64,000 nt of DNA from Globodera rostochiensis. Taxonomy: Eukaryota > Nematoda > Chromadorea > Rhabditida > Heteroderidae. Location: contig JAEVLN010000019.1 of the NCBI GenBank assembly GCA_018350325.1, positions 1,426,001 to 1,490,000 on the forward strand, read 5' to 3'. Positions 38,288 through 52,339 of this stretch are shown here, piece after piece. The notes below the pieces were generated by a model. That model saw only the letters and a program-made list of their open reading frames with translations, did not search any database and was not told where the DNA came from. Made by a program: the position numbers and the translations under genes. Positions within the stretch are counted from its first letter, which is position 1, and each line of letters starts with the position of its first letter.

Positions 38288-39578
38288 TGATCACTTTAAT
38301 AATCGGCTGAAGAAAAAGCTAATTTTAGGCTTTCGGTGGAGTAGCAACACTCATTCATTCCCATGCACAAATTGATCACTCTCGACGCCTTAAAGTTTTC
38401 TCCTCAACATAAAATTGAATCGCTGTGGAAGGATGGCCTTTAGCGAAAAGAAGAAAAGAGATTGGAGGGCATTCGACCTTCACAGAGAAATCAGAAAGAT
38501 GAACAGTGACGATGGGAATAGCAACAAAAATTATTTGCAAAAGAAGAAAAAATTGAATGAGTGTTAACAATTTGTTAAAAGTATTGGTCTAAAATGCACT
38601 TTTATGTTTTCGGTATTGATCGAAAAAATAAAAACATGGACAAAAACAAACCCGCCGGGGGGGGGGGGGGGACAGTGCGTTTCCAAGGAAACGGAAGAAA
38701 TTGAATCGAAGGGGGGGGGGGGGGGAATTGTATTGGGTGGAGGAGCAGGCAAATGCCAAATTTTGACTCACAATGAATGCCAACCGAGGCCAGCAGCGTT
38801 TAAACTTCAACAATAATGAACTCTTAAGAATCACAAAGTATTTTACAGTATTCTCATGTTGAAAAAAAACGAATTAATGTTTGAACGAATTGTTGGTAAT
38901 AATAAATATTTGGCGTTCTGCCCTGCAAAAAAGAAGTTCCAATGGAAATTGAGTTGCCGCACTTCGGATACTGGGAATTTTTTTTTAATTTGCAGATTTT
39001 TTTTTTTGCACAGAGCTCAGAAACAAATGCTCTATCATTTAATACGAATTTAATTTGGTTTTATACGATTTTTTTAGACTTAGAGAAGTAAAGAATGTCG
39101 AAAAATGGAATTTGTTTTGAGAACCAAAATATTGACCTATTCAAAAATGCTCCAAACCCCACCAATTTTTGGTTAGAGTATTCAATCCGTCGTAGCGCCT
39201 ATAGAGGTCATATATCCGATACGACGTCGTATCACACCATGTAGTCCTGAATTTTCTGATTTTTAAATTGAGCCTTCGGTTTGTTAAGCCATGTCTCCCG
39301 TCAACCCCGACTGTCCATCCTTTCCGGGCTGACCTGGCTTTCTTGTGGCACCTACCCCCCCCCCCTCCCCCCATCTACAAAAATAAGTCTGTAGTGTGTA
39401 CGTACAACTTCTGCCACGAGAATCCCGTTTCCGCCTATGCTCTAGCATTTATGTACAATAATTAACATTTTCTATTTACGAAATAACATTTTATCCGTTC
39501 TTTACAAGCCATACAATTCCATCCCGACGGTTCGCTTCATATTATCGCCTCTTAACTCTGCGGAAACATTTTGGCATA
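38288..39578. other. Intergenic, nothing recognised
   Basis: It holds two G runs (38656-38670 and 38711-38725) and AT-rich sequence. No coding exon was found on either strand. Confidence 0.5.
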
Positions 39579-41270
<1,692 letters not shown>

Positions 41271-41541
41271 TTAAGAAAAGAAAAAAGTATCAAAAGAGAT
41301 AGCAGAGCAATAATTGTTGTACCATTTGAATGTATAGGTTTGACTTAAACAGATCTTTTCCCCTCAATTTCGTCTCATTCACCTATTGGATAAATTAGCT
41401 ACATTATTCGGACTTATAAAATGAAAATAAACGTCGACGATTCCGTTGTGCTATTAATCAAATTAAAAACTTGAGATGTTTCCCATATTTTAATGAAATT
41501 GCAAATTTGAGGATGCAATTGTGTTTTTGAGGATCGGAGTG

Positions 41542-42589
41542 ATGAATGTTATCAATGAATTTGGATTCCGACAAGATGCGCGGACGCCCAATCAAATTCG
41601 GAACATTGTCTACCAAACGGGCGTTTATTCGCAGGCTGACGGGTCGGCTTACATTGAGCAGGGCGAAACCAAAGTTTAAATTGGGGGTGTATTTTTGTTT
41701 ATTTGCCTTTTGGTTAGTCGCAATTAGAGACCCTCCCCACCGAAGGTACTTTGCGCGGTGTACGGTCCCCACGAATGTCGGTTCCGTTCGCGGGCAAAGG
41801 AAGACGAGGCCATTGTCGTGTGCCAGTACAGTCAGGCGACTTTCTCTGTGCCCGATCGAAGAAACCGACCGCGCGGTGATCGACGAGGCAACTCCTTTTC
41901 TCATCTTTTGGAGAGAACATTCGAATCCGTCATTTTCACAACTTTATATCCGCGAAGTCAAATTGATATGTTCTTCGAAATTCTCGAGGTTTTTTTATTT
42001 AGTACATGGATTTATTGTATTTTTTTCCCCCGTAAAATTTTTTGGCTATTTTCGGACCGACCTTGGGCTTAAAAATCAGCAGAGTTTGTATTGTCAATGT
42101 TCTCTTTTCAGGCAGATGGGGCCAATTTGGCCGCTTGCGTAAATGTCGCGAGTTTGGCGTTGGCCGACGCCGGCATTCCTCTGCGGGGATTGGTGTCTGC
42201 AGTCGAGTGCGGCAGTGCCGACGGATTGCCTTGCGCGGATTTGAGCGCTCGCGAGCACAGCGAATTGGTGCCACGGCTTACATTGGCCACAGTTGGTTAG
42301 TGAACGGCAAAAAAACGAAATTACATTCGTTTCTTTGGCAATTTATCTAGGTGGTAAGGACGAAATCGTTCTTCTGGACATGAAAAATCTACTCCACAAA
42401 AACCATTTACCTTCGCTGTTACAGCTCGGTATCCGGGCGTGTGCCCAAGTGCACGCTTGCCTGGAGACAGCCGTTTTCCGGGTAGTTGAGATGGATTCTG
42501 GCTTATTTTTCTTTTTTTTTTCATTGCAGCACGTCGAGACCTCTCATCATAAAGGCACAGAGCTGAACAAAAACCGATTTCCAACTTAA
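41542..42589 (+). CDS. exos-4.1: Exosome core subunit RRP41 (EXOSC4), RNase PH fold
   Basis: RRP41 is one of six RNase PH-like proteins forming the ring of the 3'-5' RNA exosome, which processes rRNA and degrades RNA. Exons: 41542-41673, 41746-41988, 42112-42295, 42351-42481, 42530-42589. The total of 750 bp gives 249 residues (human 245). The start NEFGFRQDARTPNQIR matches the DGRR region. ADGSAYIEQGETK, VYGPHE, CQYSQATFS, LYPRSQIDMFFEILEADGAN and AGIPLRGLVSAV are family blocks. Animal exosome ring subunits are generally inactive; I have not checked the catalytic residues here. It begins 271 bp after the nucleotidase stop and ends 157 bp before the next gene, so it may be the middle gene of an operon. 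Confidence 0.94.
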
Positions 42590-42699
42590 TTATCGATGGT
42601 CAATGATATTTTTGTGGATTTTGTGAGAAAATAAATAATCAAATGTTTTTAAATGAATGGCCGCCTGATTCCACTTATATTTTTGTCTCTTTATTTAAA

Positions 42700-42730
42700 T
42701 TTATTGCATTCTTTCTAATTCTCTTTAAAG
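42700..42730 (+). promoter_or_regulatory. Candidate trans-splice acceptor upstream of the FASTKD-like gene
   Basis: A pyrimidine-rich stretch ending TTCTCTTTAAAG stands 16 bp before the start codon, in the 157-bp gap after the RRP41 stop. In nematodes this arrangement is where a spliced leader is usually joined to a downstream operon gene. The evidence is position and composition only. Confidence 0.3.
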
Positions 42731-42746
42731 TATCGCCGACTGTTTA

Positions 42747-44906
42747 ATGCTGTTGATTCGTCAGAGTGTGCGTGGTTTTTGTGGTGTTTTGTACGATGTT
42801 TCATTACTGACTGTGGGAAAGAGCACCCGAAGGCCGTTGTTGGAACAAATGTAATCTCTGATTTGTCTTCTCTCCTCTGTCATTGGCCTTTCAAACTTTT
42901 TCGGTTGCCTATTTCGTCAACTCGTGGCGCTCTGACGGTCAATCAACAACGACAGAATTCTATGGAAAAAGAGGCGACCGAACTCTCCCAATTCATCGAT
43001 GAGTTGTGCAATCCGAACCCACTTCGGAAGCGTACGAATGCTCCGTTTACACAAGTAAATTCAGTCGAAGTATTTGTTTCTGATTTTTTCAGGAACAAAT
43101 TCGTGGGATGAGAGTTGCGGCCGACATCTATTTGGACTCGTTGAATCTGTCGGAAGAGTCGGAAGAAGTCATTTCGCAGTTCAGCAGAGAGGTGACACTT
43201 AATCATTTTGCCTTTCCGTTGCATTTTTAATTCCCGTTTCAAATTTAAAGGTTTGCAAAATGTCCGCTTTTCAACTTGCACATTTGCTAAATGCAATCAG
43301 TCAGCGCAGAATCTCTCATCCGTTCCTGCCCAAACACATTTGCACCGCATTGAATGAGTGAGTGTGTTCCCCACCATTTTTTCTGTAAATATGGTCTAGC
43401 CGGGTTGGGGAGGGGTCTCTCCCACTGTTTGTCTCCAATTGTTCAGTTGTGCCCTGCCTTCAACCATCTATTACATTTGTTTGATTGCATATTCGCTGGC
43501 CAAACTTTCCTACCTGGACAAGCCGCTCATCCACAGAATTAAGGAGGAGTTTCTGTTGCGTGCTAAAACAGAATTTGTTTCGAACCAGTCACTTTCATTT
43601 GCTGTGTTCGCCTTCGGTCTTTGCTTTCATTTTCATCTTTTACTTATTGAATTCCAATTTCAGCGTGTTTTCGTTTGTCTGATCGACGCTTGTGGCGACA
43701 GATAATCGAATTAACCGAAGCACGCAAACTTAAGTGGGTGCTTTTTTTATTAAAATGTAATTCCAATCCAAGCATCCAAACTTTGTCGCAATGCGTTAAT
43801 TCGTTGGCAATGGTTAATGCGGACCCGAAGTTGGTGTCGTCTTCTGTTCTCGAAAAGGCTAAAACTCTGAATAAAGACTTACTTGCGAGGTTCTCTTCGT
43901 TTTTATTATTCGGATTTTATTTGTTTGTTTAGACACAGGTTGCATTTTGTTCATTCTCTGACCATTCTCGAGTCCTTAAATGCGCCATTGGCGGAGAGGG
44001 TCCTTAATAAGCGCTTTTTCGGGCTTGTCTTAAATGCACACAAAAAAATGGGGATGTGAGTTACCTTTGTGATTATAACTTTTTGTTATCAGCAGAATTT
44101 GTTGTTGGTTTTAGCAATGCTAAATAAGTAACGTTTTAGCACTGAACATCTTGCCCAGTGGGATTTCATCTGTTTCCGAAACATTGCATCCGCTGCTCAA
44201 CTCGAATTACCAAAAGACAAAGTCCCGCCCATCAACGATGCCCTCCTGGACAGTGGCGACCCAAGGGTACGGTTATTCCATCAGTCGACACGCCTTTGAC
44301 CGACCGCTCTTTTTAGTCTTTCTCACTGGTTCGGGACATCAAACGCGGCGCTTTTGTGGAACAGAAGCAAAGTTCGTTGATGGAACGCTTTGAATTGATG
44401 TTCCGTTTGGTGGCTCCGCTCAACTCGCACAGCACCTCTCAAGAATGGTCGGCATTCATTTAAATTTAGAACAATTTACATTTTAGGCACAAAACGGGCG
44501 CTTTTTTGGAAGGCCGTTGTTTTGTGGACACAGCAGAACACCAATTGATCCCTCTGAGAGAGGCAAACGAAAATTCGAATGTCCGGGAAGTGGCGGTGCT
44601 TTTGCTGATGGACAGACATTTCACCCAAAGCATCGGTCCGTCCGCAGCCGAGGAGGAGGGCCCCGACCGACCTACGGGCATCAATCAAATGTGAGAACCG
44701 AGATTCTTAAAAATTAGAGTCGTTTCTTCTTTTTCTTCAGGAATATTCGTCATCTAAAAATGGTTGGAATTCATCCGGTTGTGTTCACCGAGCGACACTT
44801 TCGCGAACTCGGCGATGATGAGCGATCCCAAATCAAATTTATTCGTGAAAGGATTCTTTCGTTATCAGAGGAATTTCACTACCACAACAAATGGACAAAA
44901 GAGTAG
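42747..44906 (+). CDS. FASTK-like mitochondrial RNA-binding protein with C-terminal RAP domain
   Basis: FASTK-family proteins process or stabilise mitochondrial RNAs. The start at 42747, MLLIRQSVRGFCGVL, is Arg-rich without acidic residues and looks like a mitochondrial presequence. Later exons read EATELSQFIDELCNPNPLRK, RVAADIYLDSLNLSEES, KMSAFQLAHLLNAISQRRIS, SYLDKPLIHRIKEEFLLRAK, LSQCVNSLAMVNADPK, FVHSLTILESLNAPLAERVL and SFSLVRDIKRGAFVEQKQSS, which are helical repeats. The last exons give REVAVLLLMDRHFTQS and IRHLKMVGIHPVVFTERHFR, then QIKFIRERIL, a RAP-type segment, and TAG at 44904-44906. The family call rests on helical-repeat style plus the RAP end, so the exact member is unknown. The join of exon 1 is not certain. 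Confidence 0.68.
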
Positions 44907-46466
44907 GGAAACAATGTATTTTTTTTTTGATGTTGTGTGTTAAGAATGTTTTTTTCTATTAAATACTAAAATGAAATGTGTAGAATGGTCTAAATTGGAT
45001 GTCAAATTTAAATGTAATGTTTTGTTTCACGGAATGGTACCGATCTTTACATAGATGGCCTTCAAAAAAACTTCAGACAGAACATCGGAGCGGGGCAGTC
45101 GTTGTTCCCATCCATCTGTTTGGCGACCCTCGTCCGAATTTGATTACCATTCTTTTGGTGAGTGATAAACCTGCGACGGTCTGTTGTTCCCTTGAGGGAA
45201 ATATGAAGTGAAAGTGGACACACTAATCGCTCTTCCCTTCACCAGCGCTCAGCAACCGATGGAGGCGGGGGCCAAAGGGGGAAGGGGAGGGGTTGGTTCG
45301 CGATTCGAGGGATGAGGGGGACACCCACCCCCGGCGGGTGAATGAGTGGTCAGGCAGAAAATTTGGCGGGAAACCTTTTTCGTCTGTCTCTCCACCGTTT
45401 AGCTCTCTCTCTGAGCAGTCGCCATCGCAGTCACATGTCCTTCGCCCCCTCCTCAGTCGGCTCCGCTCGCAGCAATAGACATTGCCCGCGGGGATGTCTC
45501 TGTCCGCCTGCCGGATGGCTGCGAAAATGAGGTCGGCGGAGGAGCTCCACTGGCCTGTTTTTCACCACCTTTTGTACTTTTCATCCATTTTTACATAATG
45601 AACATTTCTTCTGGGTTTTGAGCTTGCAAAATCTGATGGAAATGTGTGATTCGGGTGCTTTCTTAAGTCACCGCATGCCGTGCCATTCGATTAATTCACC
45701 TTTTTGCTATTTTAAAACATTCTGACGGACTTAACAACGGATCCGCAAAATTGCTTTGAGCTAACTTTTAAATGGTTAAAAGTGGAGAAAAGGGAAGAGA
45801 AGAATAGATGGGATGTGAGTGGGGGGGGGGGGGGGCGGGGGTATTTACATTTCTTCGGTGGAGGGGGGCATATGCAAATTGCGCATTTGCCAGTTGCCCC
45901 CCCCCCCCGCCCCCGCCCCTCCACGTGATTATATATTTATACATACCGATATATTAACGGAACCGGGCGGTTTGGCGCCGCCGTTTCGGCTCGATCTTAG
46001 TCATTTGGAAATTAAACAATTAGAAGCTTTTGGTTAAACATTTGACCAATTGAAAGCTATCAATTCAACTTTCCCCAAAAAATTGTGGGTCAGTCTAAAA
46101 TCTCTTTTCGTTACGTCTTTGCGCCTTGCGCAATAACTCATTTGTTAGATGAGTCTTAGCACTTTTACACAATGCTTTCAAATGATACCAAATTTTTTGA
46201 ATTTGGCAAATTATTAAAAGATACGGTGTTTTTTTTGAAACTTTTCTGCGCCAAACCGAAACACGAAAAGATAGAAATTAAAGACCGGAATTTGGAATTT
46301 TGCCTCACCAAGGATCCGAATTTTGCAGACCGGATCAAACGAGATTTCCACATTTTCCCGTTCCCGTAAAACGTTTAATTTTTTACGAGAATCCCGCGGA
46401 ATGGAAAAAAATTGATTTTAACAAAGAATTTTCTAAATTTTTTTTTGAATCGACGACCGGCTGATC
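44907..46466. other. Intergenic, nothing recognised
   Basis: It includes a G run near 45822-45834 and a C run near 45897-45908. Short frames show no domain. A motif around 46170-46200 (TTTCAAATGATACC) resembles a dispersed repeat seen again at 58.7-61.1 kb. Confidence 0.5.
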
Positions 46467-49111
46467 ATGTCTTATTTCCCCCCGACAATAAGGTAGGAAG
46501 CGATTAGCCGCAAAGGTCGAGAAGCATCCCCAATTGTCAATTTAGGTATGAATATGCGGAGGAGTCGAACACTTCGCAGCCGTCGATGTATGCGGCGGAC
46601 CCGCCCCTCTTCAAAGAGGATGTGCCGGACGAGGCGCAGTATTTTCTGCACTCCAACGGCAGCAGCAATCCGTCGCTTCCCTTTCCGTCTTCCACAATGG
46701 TGCAGGTGGGCAAATTGAGGGGAGGGGACAAATATTTCGTTTATCGATTGGAATGTTTCCATTTCCACCGACCGCTCAGGTGCACGACGATGAGAATTTG
46801 CCCCCTTCTGCTGTTGCGTTCAGTTCGTTTGGAATTGCCGATATTTCGCATGAGTTCCATCACATCCAACCGACGCCGTCGTCGTCGTCCGTCGATTATT
46901 ATTATTGGCAGTCTGACGAAGCTTCGTCTTCCTCTGTCGGCGGAGATGAAAAGCGACGACCAACGTACGTCCAATACGACGATCGAATTCAAATGCGACA
47001 ATGCGATGGTGACGGAAGCGCACAAATACTCAACTTTCCAACTGTTCACGCTCATCAACGACACCAATTTGTGCACGGAGAAACAGTCTCTCTCCCCCCA
47101 GAACGGAGTGACCCCGGCACAATGCCGTCACTGGCAGAACAGCTGACAATGAGAAGGGTCCCTTTGCAATCCATGGAAAATTCATCAGTGAGGAGCAACC
47201 CAAAGGATGTTAGTCGTCAATGATTAAGTACCGAGTTTTCAATCACGACTTTTGAGTGTTTACCGGCATTCGAAAACGCAAAATTCGGTTTGGGGCAGGC
47301 CCGTAGCCAGGGGGGAGGCATTGGTGGCAGCTGCCCCCCCCCTGACGGCCCTGGTCTCGGGTAAAACACAAAAATTTGACCCTTAGATTGACTTTATACA
47401 CCCCTTAAGAATCGAATTTTTTAGCTTTGCCCCCCTCCCTGAAAATGTTTTCTAACTATGGCCTTGGGTTGAGGGGTTTTTTTGTTGTTTTTTTTTTTGG
47501 TTCTTTGGCATTAGGCTTGTTTTAAAGGTTTTCAAAATAATGCAAATTATGTTTCAATCTTTTTTTAGTCCGAAGACTTTTCTCCTACGATTTGTTTTTC
47601 GATTGGCAAGACGGAAGCTGTCGAAAGCATTCCCCAAAAACGGTCGGGTCCGCCCGCGCATTGGCGGGTGGAGGAGTCGGAGAAGAAGCAGAAACGGACC
47701 GTCAAAAAGGCCCCATTTCACAAGTCGACGACCTCCGAAATGGATGAAGGGGGGCGACAGGCAATTCTCCAGAATTGGCTTAATCATTGATCAGTGTCCG
47801 ATCAGTATCACTTCCCCCCTTTAGCTGATCGTTGTGAGGGGCGCGGATTCGTTCCGATTGAATGACGACGACGACGAAGAACGGACGGCGGACATTGGTG
47901 GTGCGCGCGCGCATTCAAAGTTTTGCCTGAAGTTTAACTTTTCAGAACGCGCAGGGCCCTCCGTCGCGCGCAACGGATTTGTGAAGCCGGCCTATTCCTA
48001 TTCGTGTTTGATTGGACTTTCGATGAAGAACAGCGACACGGGCGAGCTGACTGTGTCCGAGATTTATGCATTTTTGTGGTTAAAACTGCAAAAATAAATG
48101 GACGATTTGTTACATTTGTTTTTTTTTTGTTTAGCCATCACTTTCCCTACTTTCGGGAGGCGCCCAGCGGATGGAAAAATTCTGTACGTTCGTACAGAGA
48201 GGCAAAAACGGCTGATTTTGCAATGTTTAGGTCCGCCACAACCTTTCCCTAAACAAATGTTTCCAGAAAATTGAAGTTGAAACTCCCGGCAGTCATGGCA
48301 GAAAGTGTAAGTGTGGAATGTTTGGTTAATTCCGTTCATTATTCATTTGTTCTCAGCGTGTCTTTGGCGAATGAACCCTCAAAAATGTGCCAAAATGGAT
48401 CAGGAACTGGGCAAATGGCGTGACCGTGACGAGGTAAAATGATAACCAAATCAATTGATTTAACAATAAACATCAAAATATTTTAAGAAGAGAATTTTGG
48501 ACGCAATGGAAATGCCGCAGAATTTGGACGCCCTTCAGAATGGCACAATTGGAATGCCGCCAAATATGAAGCCGCGTCGGTTTTCTATTCCGTTGACCGT
48601 CATCGAATGCAACGTGATCTTTTGGTTACGATTAATCGATTCTCTGAAATGTCCTTTTGTTCAGCACCAATCCGTCGATGTCCGTTCGTCGTCGGGCAAC
48701 GTGCAACAACAACAAAAGTCCGTCCTCCATTTAGTCGGCACTTTAAAACAAAGTCCACCGCGGCAGCTTTGTCTCGACTCCCCTTCCCCTTCGCACGGGA
48801 CGTTCGAGCAGCATTTTCCTACTCTTTCTGTCCCGCAACGCTGTGCCGTGGACGTTCACTGCCAGCAGCAACAACAAACATTTCAGCACGACCAAAACAA
48901 TTGCGCATCGTTAACGGACAGTGACCGACAAAGGCATTCGGCCCACGCGCAGGCGGCACGGAAATTGGAGAATTTGTTGCAGCAGAAGCAAATTTCGTCT
49001 GATCCGGTGGCAGACGAAACGACAAATTATTTTGGCGGCTTTACGCTAATTGGAGGCCCCTCAGGCAGTGGCGGCAAAAAGCGACGGTCGTCGGACATTG
49101 AATTCATTTAA
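46467..49111 (+). CDS. Forkhead transcription factor, FoxN1/4 type
   Basis: Exons: 46467-46492, 46546-46705, 46780-47208, 47569-47760, 47825-47897, 47946-48078, 48135-48183, 48231-48306, 48357-48433, 48488-48613, 48665-49111. They total 1788 bp, or 595 residues, and the phases close throughout. The forkhead domain runs [52 protein letters not shown] and [12 protein letters not shown]. The recognition helix [12 protein letters not shown] is intact. The segment after it, [20 protein letters not shown] and [16 protein letters not shown], matches the block following the domain in FoxN1/FoxN4. N- and C-terminal regions are Ser/Gln-rich and low-complexity. The tail ends [13 protein letters not shown]. 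The intron after 47760 appears to use a GC donor (ACAG|GCAATT). Confidence 0.9.
47290..47420. mobile_element. Possible transposon remnant in a FoxN intron
   Basis: A GC-rich segment beginning GGGGCAGGCCCGTAGCCAGG, with a poly-C run and a CTGACGGCCCTGG motif, stands out from the AT-rich intron. The GCCCGTAGCCAGG string is common at ends of dispersed animal DNA elements, from memory. No second end or duplication was identified. Confidence 0.3.
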
Positions 49112-49678
49112 TTCGTCGTCTTTTGGAATGGTTTCACTGAGTGACTAAGCTCTTTCAATGCTTTTTCTCCTTCCCAAAACTTTGTATGACAGCCAAATCC
49201 TTTCACTTATTACAGCCCATCCCGCACATTCGCCATGGATTGATTGATTAATTGTCCCTAAATGCCCTTTTTTTATTCCACCATATCAATCAATTAGTTA
49301 ATCGACATTTTTGTCGTCCTTCTAAATAAAGGTTTGTCTTTTAATACAAAGGTTCTTTGCATAGTGGCAACAATTAGACGAGTTTTTTCCGAGGCTTTGT
49401 CCTAACTTTTGTTGGATATTTTCCTTCTTTAAAGGACGCCGCCATTTGTGGCTCTGACTCATTACAATGACAACGACGAAGTCGTCGAGTTGGCGGGGGG
49501 GGGGGGAGGGGTGGGGACGGACTGAAATTGAAATGTCCCACCCCCAAACCTTCCGACAAAATTTGTCTCTTTTTCATCACACTCACCGTTTTTCAGCAGC
49601 TTTACACAGCTGCCAGGCTAAGTCTGAAAAATAAATATCGGTCAATAAAATGTTCCAACAAAATTAGAGTAATTAATT

Positions 49679-52116
49679 ATGGCTACGCCTTCCTACGCAT
49701 CAATTTGCGCGGGGAAGGACAGTTTTGTGGAGAAGTGTCACATAACCGCCGCCGACTTCCGTCCTCGCGGCCCCAACTCCGTTGGGAATTCCTCTGAGCG
49801 ACTGACCACCGCCATCGGTCAACTTTTGATGACCGACCGATGTTCCTTTGACGCGCTGGTCTGCTCGAATTCGGAAGTGCGGGCTTAGTTTAGTCGAGAG
49901 TTGGCCGGGATCGGGATTTGTGTGAAAACCCCGGGACTAAAAAATTCCCGGTCAAAAAAACCGGGATAATGGACAAAAAAAAGAAAAAAAAATGATTAGT
50001 AAAAACCCGGGACCATATAAAAGAGTTTTGAAGGAATTTTAAAAACCGGAACCAAAATGGAAAAAACTGAACATTTCAGCAGCAATCCCGGTCCCGGCCA
50101 ACTCTCGGGCCTCGGAAAGTGCGTTTGGTTTCGTTCGGATTATAAAAATGTCCGGGGAATCCGGCATGCCGGACCCAAAAAGTCCGGAATCCGGCAAATT
50201 TAAAGTTCGGCATCCGGTTACATCTTTGCCCCACCCCTTTACAGCTGCGCTTCGCTTCACTGGACAATTTGCCCGATTATCCGCTCTCTCTCCAGCTCCT
50301 TTTTGCCACCTCAACTTTCTTCTTGGCAACAATTGCACTGACGGCAAATTTGACCGTTGCATGGTGAGAAATGAATTTTATGCTTTATTATTTAGAAAAT
50401 GCCTTTCCAAGGATTATCCTCCGCCACCGCGTAATGCGACAACGCACGACCAATCGGCTCGTGTTCAATTTGGCCGTTAGGCACAGTCCCATTTGCAATT
50501 CCCCCCAATTTGGTCGCATTTTGTCCCTTCCAGCGATTTGTCCATCACCGTCTTCAACACGTTGCCCCTAGGCCTTTACAACGTTTTCAATCGGTGGCTT
50601 TTGCCCCATTGGCTCTGTCCCGTTAACCAAATGCTCGGCGTAACACCGGCAAATTTAGAGAGGTGTTTTTTTGAAAGTTTTGTTTTTCAGTTTTGCGCTT
50701 CGGTGTTCACAATGGTTGTGATAAGCATTGATCGGTAATTGTTTGTCCATTTCGAAGTTATCTATTATTTCCTGAAAAGGTATTTTGCCATCCTCCACCC
50801 ATTGGAATGCCGTCCTTGGGGTAAGTTTATTATTTTGTGATGGAATGTTAAAATTTTGTCGATGAAAAGGAAAACGAATTCAGAAAAAGTGCCATTCCGT
50901 TAGTTTGCAGGTACCAATAGCAATCGCTGTTGTGCATGGACAATTTGTGCCATTTGGGCAATTGCCTTTCTCTTCGGGGCACCCGCTCTGTTTGTTTATG
51001 GTATAATTAATTATATGGCGATAAGTTAATTAATTGTTTAAAAATGCTTTCGACGCTGTGGACGATGTTTTTCTGATTCGCGGGAGGGAAGTGCTGAATT
51101 GGACACGCACTCTTTGCGACGTTACCGCGCCCAAAAGACACCTGTTTTTGATGTAAGCAAATTGGCCGCCCTTTCCTTAATTATGTAATTAAAGTCCATT
51201 TGAAGTTACAACGTTTCGCTGGTACTCCTCCAATTTTTGTTGCCTTTCGCCGTTCTTCTCTTCACTTACGGACGAATTGCGCACGAATTGTGCAGGAGAC
51301 GAACGGCGCAAAATCATTTGAAGGATTCATTTTTGAGGGCAAAACGAAGGGTAGCGGCGAGAAATTCTACGAATTCAATCAAATTTTTGGGAATTCCGTG
51401 AAATGCCAATGCATACGCCCGGGAAAACCCCAGGCAAAGTTAAGGCCATTTGGCCTGAGACAGAAAAAACTTTTTGAATTCGTTGAAGAAAGTTTGACAG
51501 CACTAATAATTGGCAATTTCCCTCGTTTGAATATTCGCAGATGGCCAAACTCTTTGCCATTTTGGTCTTCTCTTTCCTTCTCCTTTGGTGTCCCTATGAA
51601 TTGGTTTGTCCTTGTCCAATAAATCAAATAAATAAAGAAAGGCAGGACAAAATGAATGTGACAGAATGAATAATTTGCATGGCTTTCCCCTAATATATAA
51701 TAAATCTCCTCTCCCAGCTGTTTGCCGTTTCCGGTGAGCTTTCCATCGGATGGACGCCCCTCCACTTGAAAATTCTGCTGAACATCATTTTCCTACTCGC
51801 CATGAGCTCCACCATCGTGTCGCCCATAGTCTATTACCATATGAGTGAACGGTGGGGTCACTCAATTTCATTTTTGAATTTGGCGCAAAAACATTTGCCC
51901 GACAGATTTCGCGTCGGTTTCCGTTACGCCTTCCGTCGTTTTTTGCCCAAAAGTGCCCGCGTCTCCAAAGACGAATACCGTCAAATGTTCGCGTTGAGCG
52001 GCCCGCGCATTTCGCTCGTTTTTCGTAACTTTCACAACGAATGCGTCGGCGAAGGCCGTCGACGGACGTACGAAACGACCGTCGAAAGTGCAAAAGGCTC
52101 GCTGCAATTCTTCTGA
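49679..52116 (+). CDS. Rhodopsin-family GPCR, neuropeptide-receptor-like
   Basis: Seven segments are recognisable. The extracellular N-terminus (49679-49876) has an NSS glycosylation site. TM1 is FFLATIALTANLTVAW and IILRHRVMRQRTTNRL begins ICL1. TM2 is LVFNLAVSDLSITVFNTLP. TM3 runs LCPVNQMLGVTP then FCASVFTMVVISIDRYFAIL. TM4 is CCAWTICAIWAIAFLFGAP. ECL2 includes TRTLCDV. TM5 is NVSLVLLQFLLPFAVLLFTY. TM6 is AKLFAILVFSFLLLWCPYEL. TM7 ends MSSTIVSPIVYYHMSERW and is followed by a basic tail. The DRY motif is intact; NPxxY reads SPIVY. Introns after 50480 and 50648 use GC donors. No AG acceptor fits before the ECL2 exon (about 51045), so that join is open. The overall pattern resembles tachykinin or NPY-type receptors; the ligand is unknown. 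Confidence 0.88.
49893..50107. mobile_element. MITE-like inverted repeat in the first GPCR intron
   Basis: The left end CGAGAGTTGGCCGGGATCGG and the right end (complement CGAGAGTTGGCCGGGACCGG) are terminal inverted repeats differing at one position, 215 bp apart. The interior has several CCGGGA palindromes. No convincing target duplication was identified. It lies wholly within the intron between 49876 and 50245. Confidence 0.65.
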
Positions 52117-52307
52117 GATAAGACAAATCGGTGATCGGAATTGTTCTGAGATAAGACAAATCGGTGATCGGAATTGTTCTGAGATAAGACAAATCGGTGA
52201 TCGGAATTGTTCTGAGATAAGACAAATCGGTGATCGGAATTGTTCTGAGATAAGACAAATCGGTGATCGGAATTGTTCTGAGATAAGACAAATCGGTGAT
52301 CGGACTT
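52111..52307. repeat. 33-bp minisatellite overlapping the GPCR stop codon, 6 units
   Basis: Six units of 33 bp starting TTCTGAGATAAGACAAATCG. The first unit's TGA is the receptor stop codon, and the same TGA recurs in frame in each unit. Units are identical except for C/G at the first boundary and ACTTTT at the end. It lies in the 3' UTR. Confidence 0.95.
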
Positions 52308-52339
52308 TTCCCTTACTCCCGGTCGTTCCTATCGATTGA

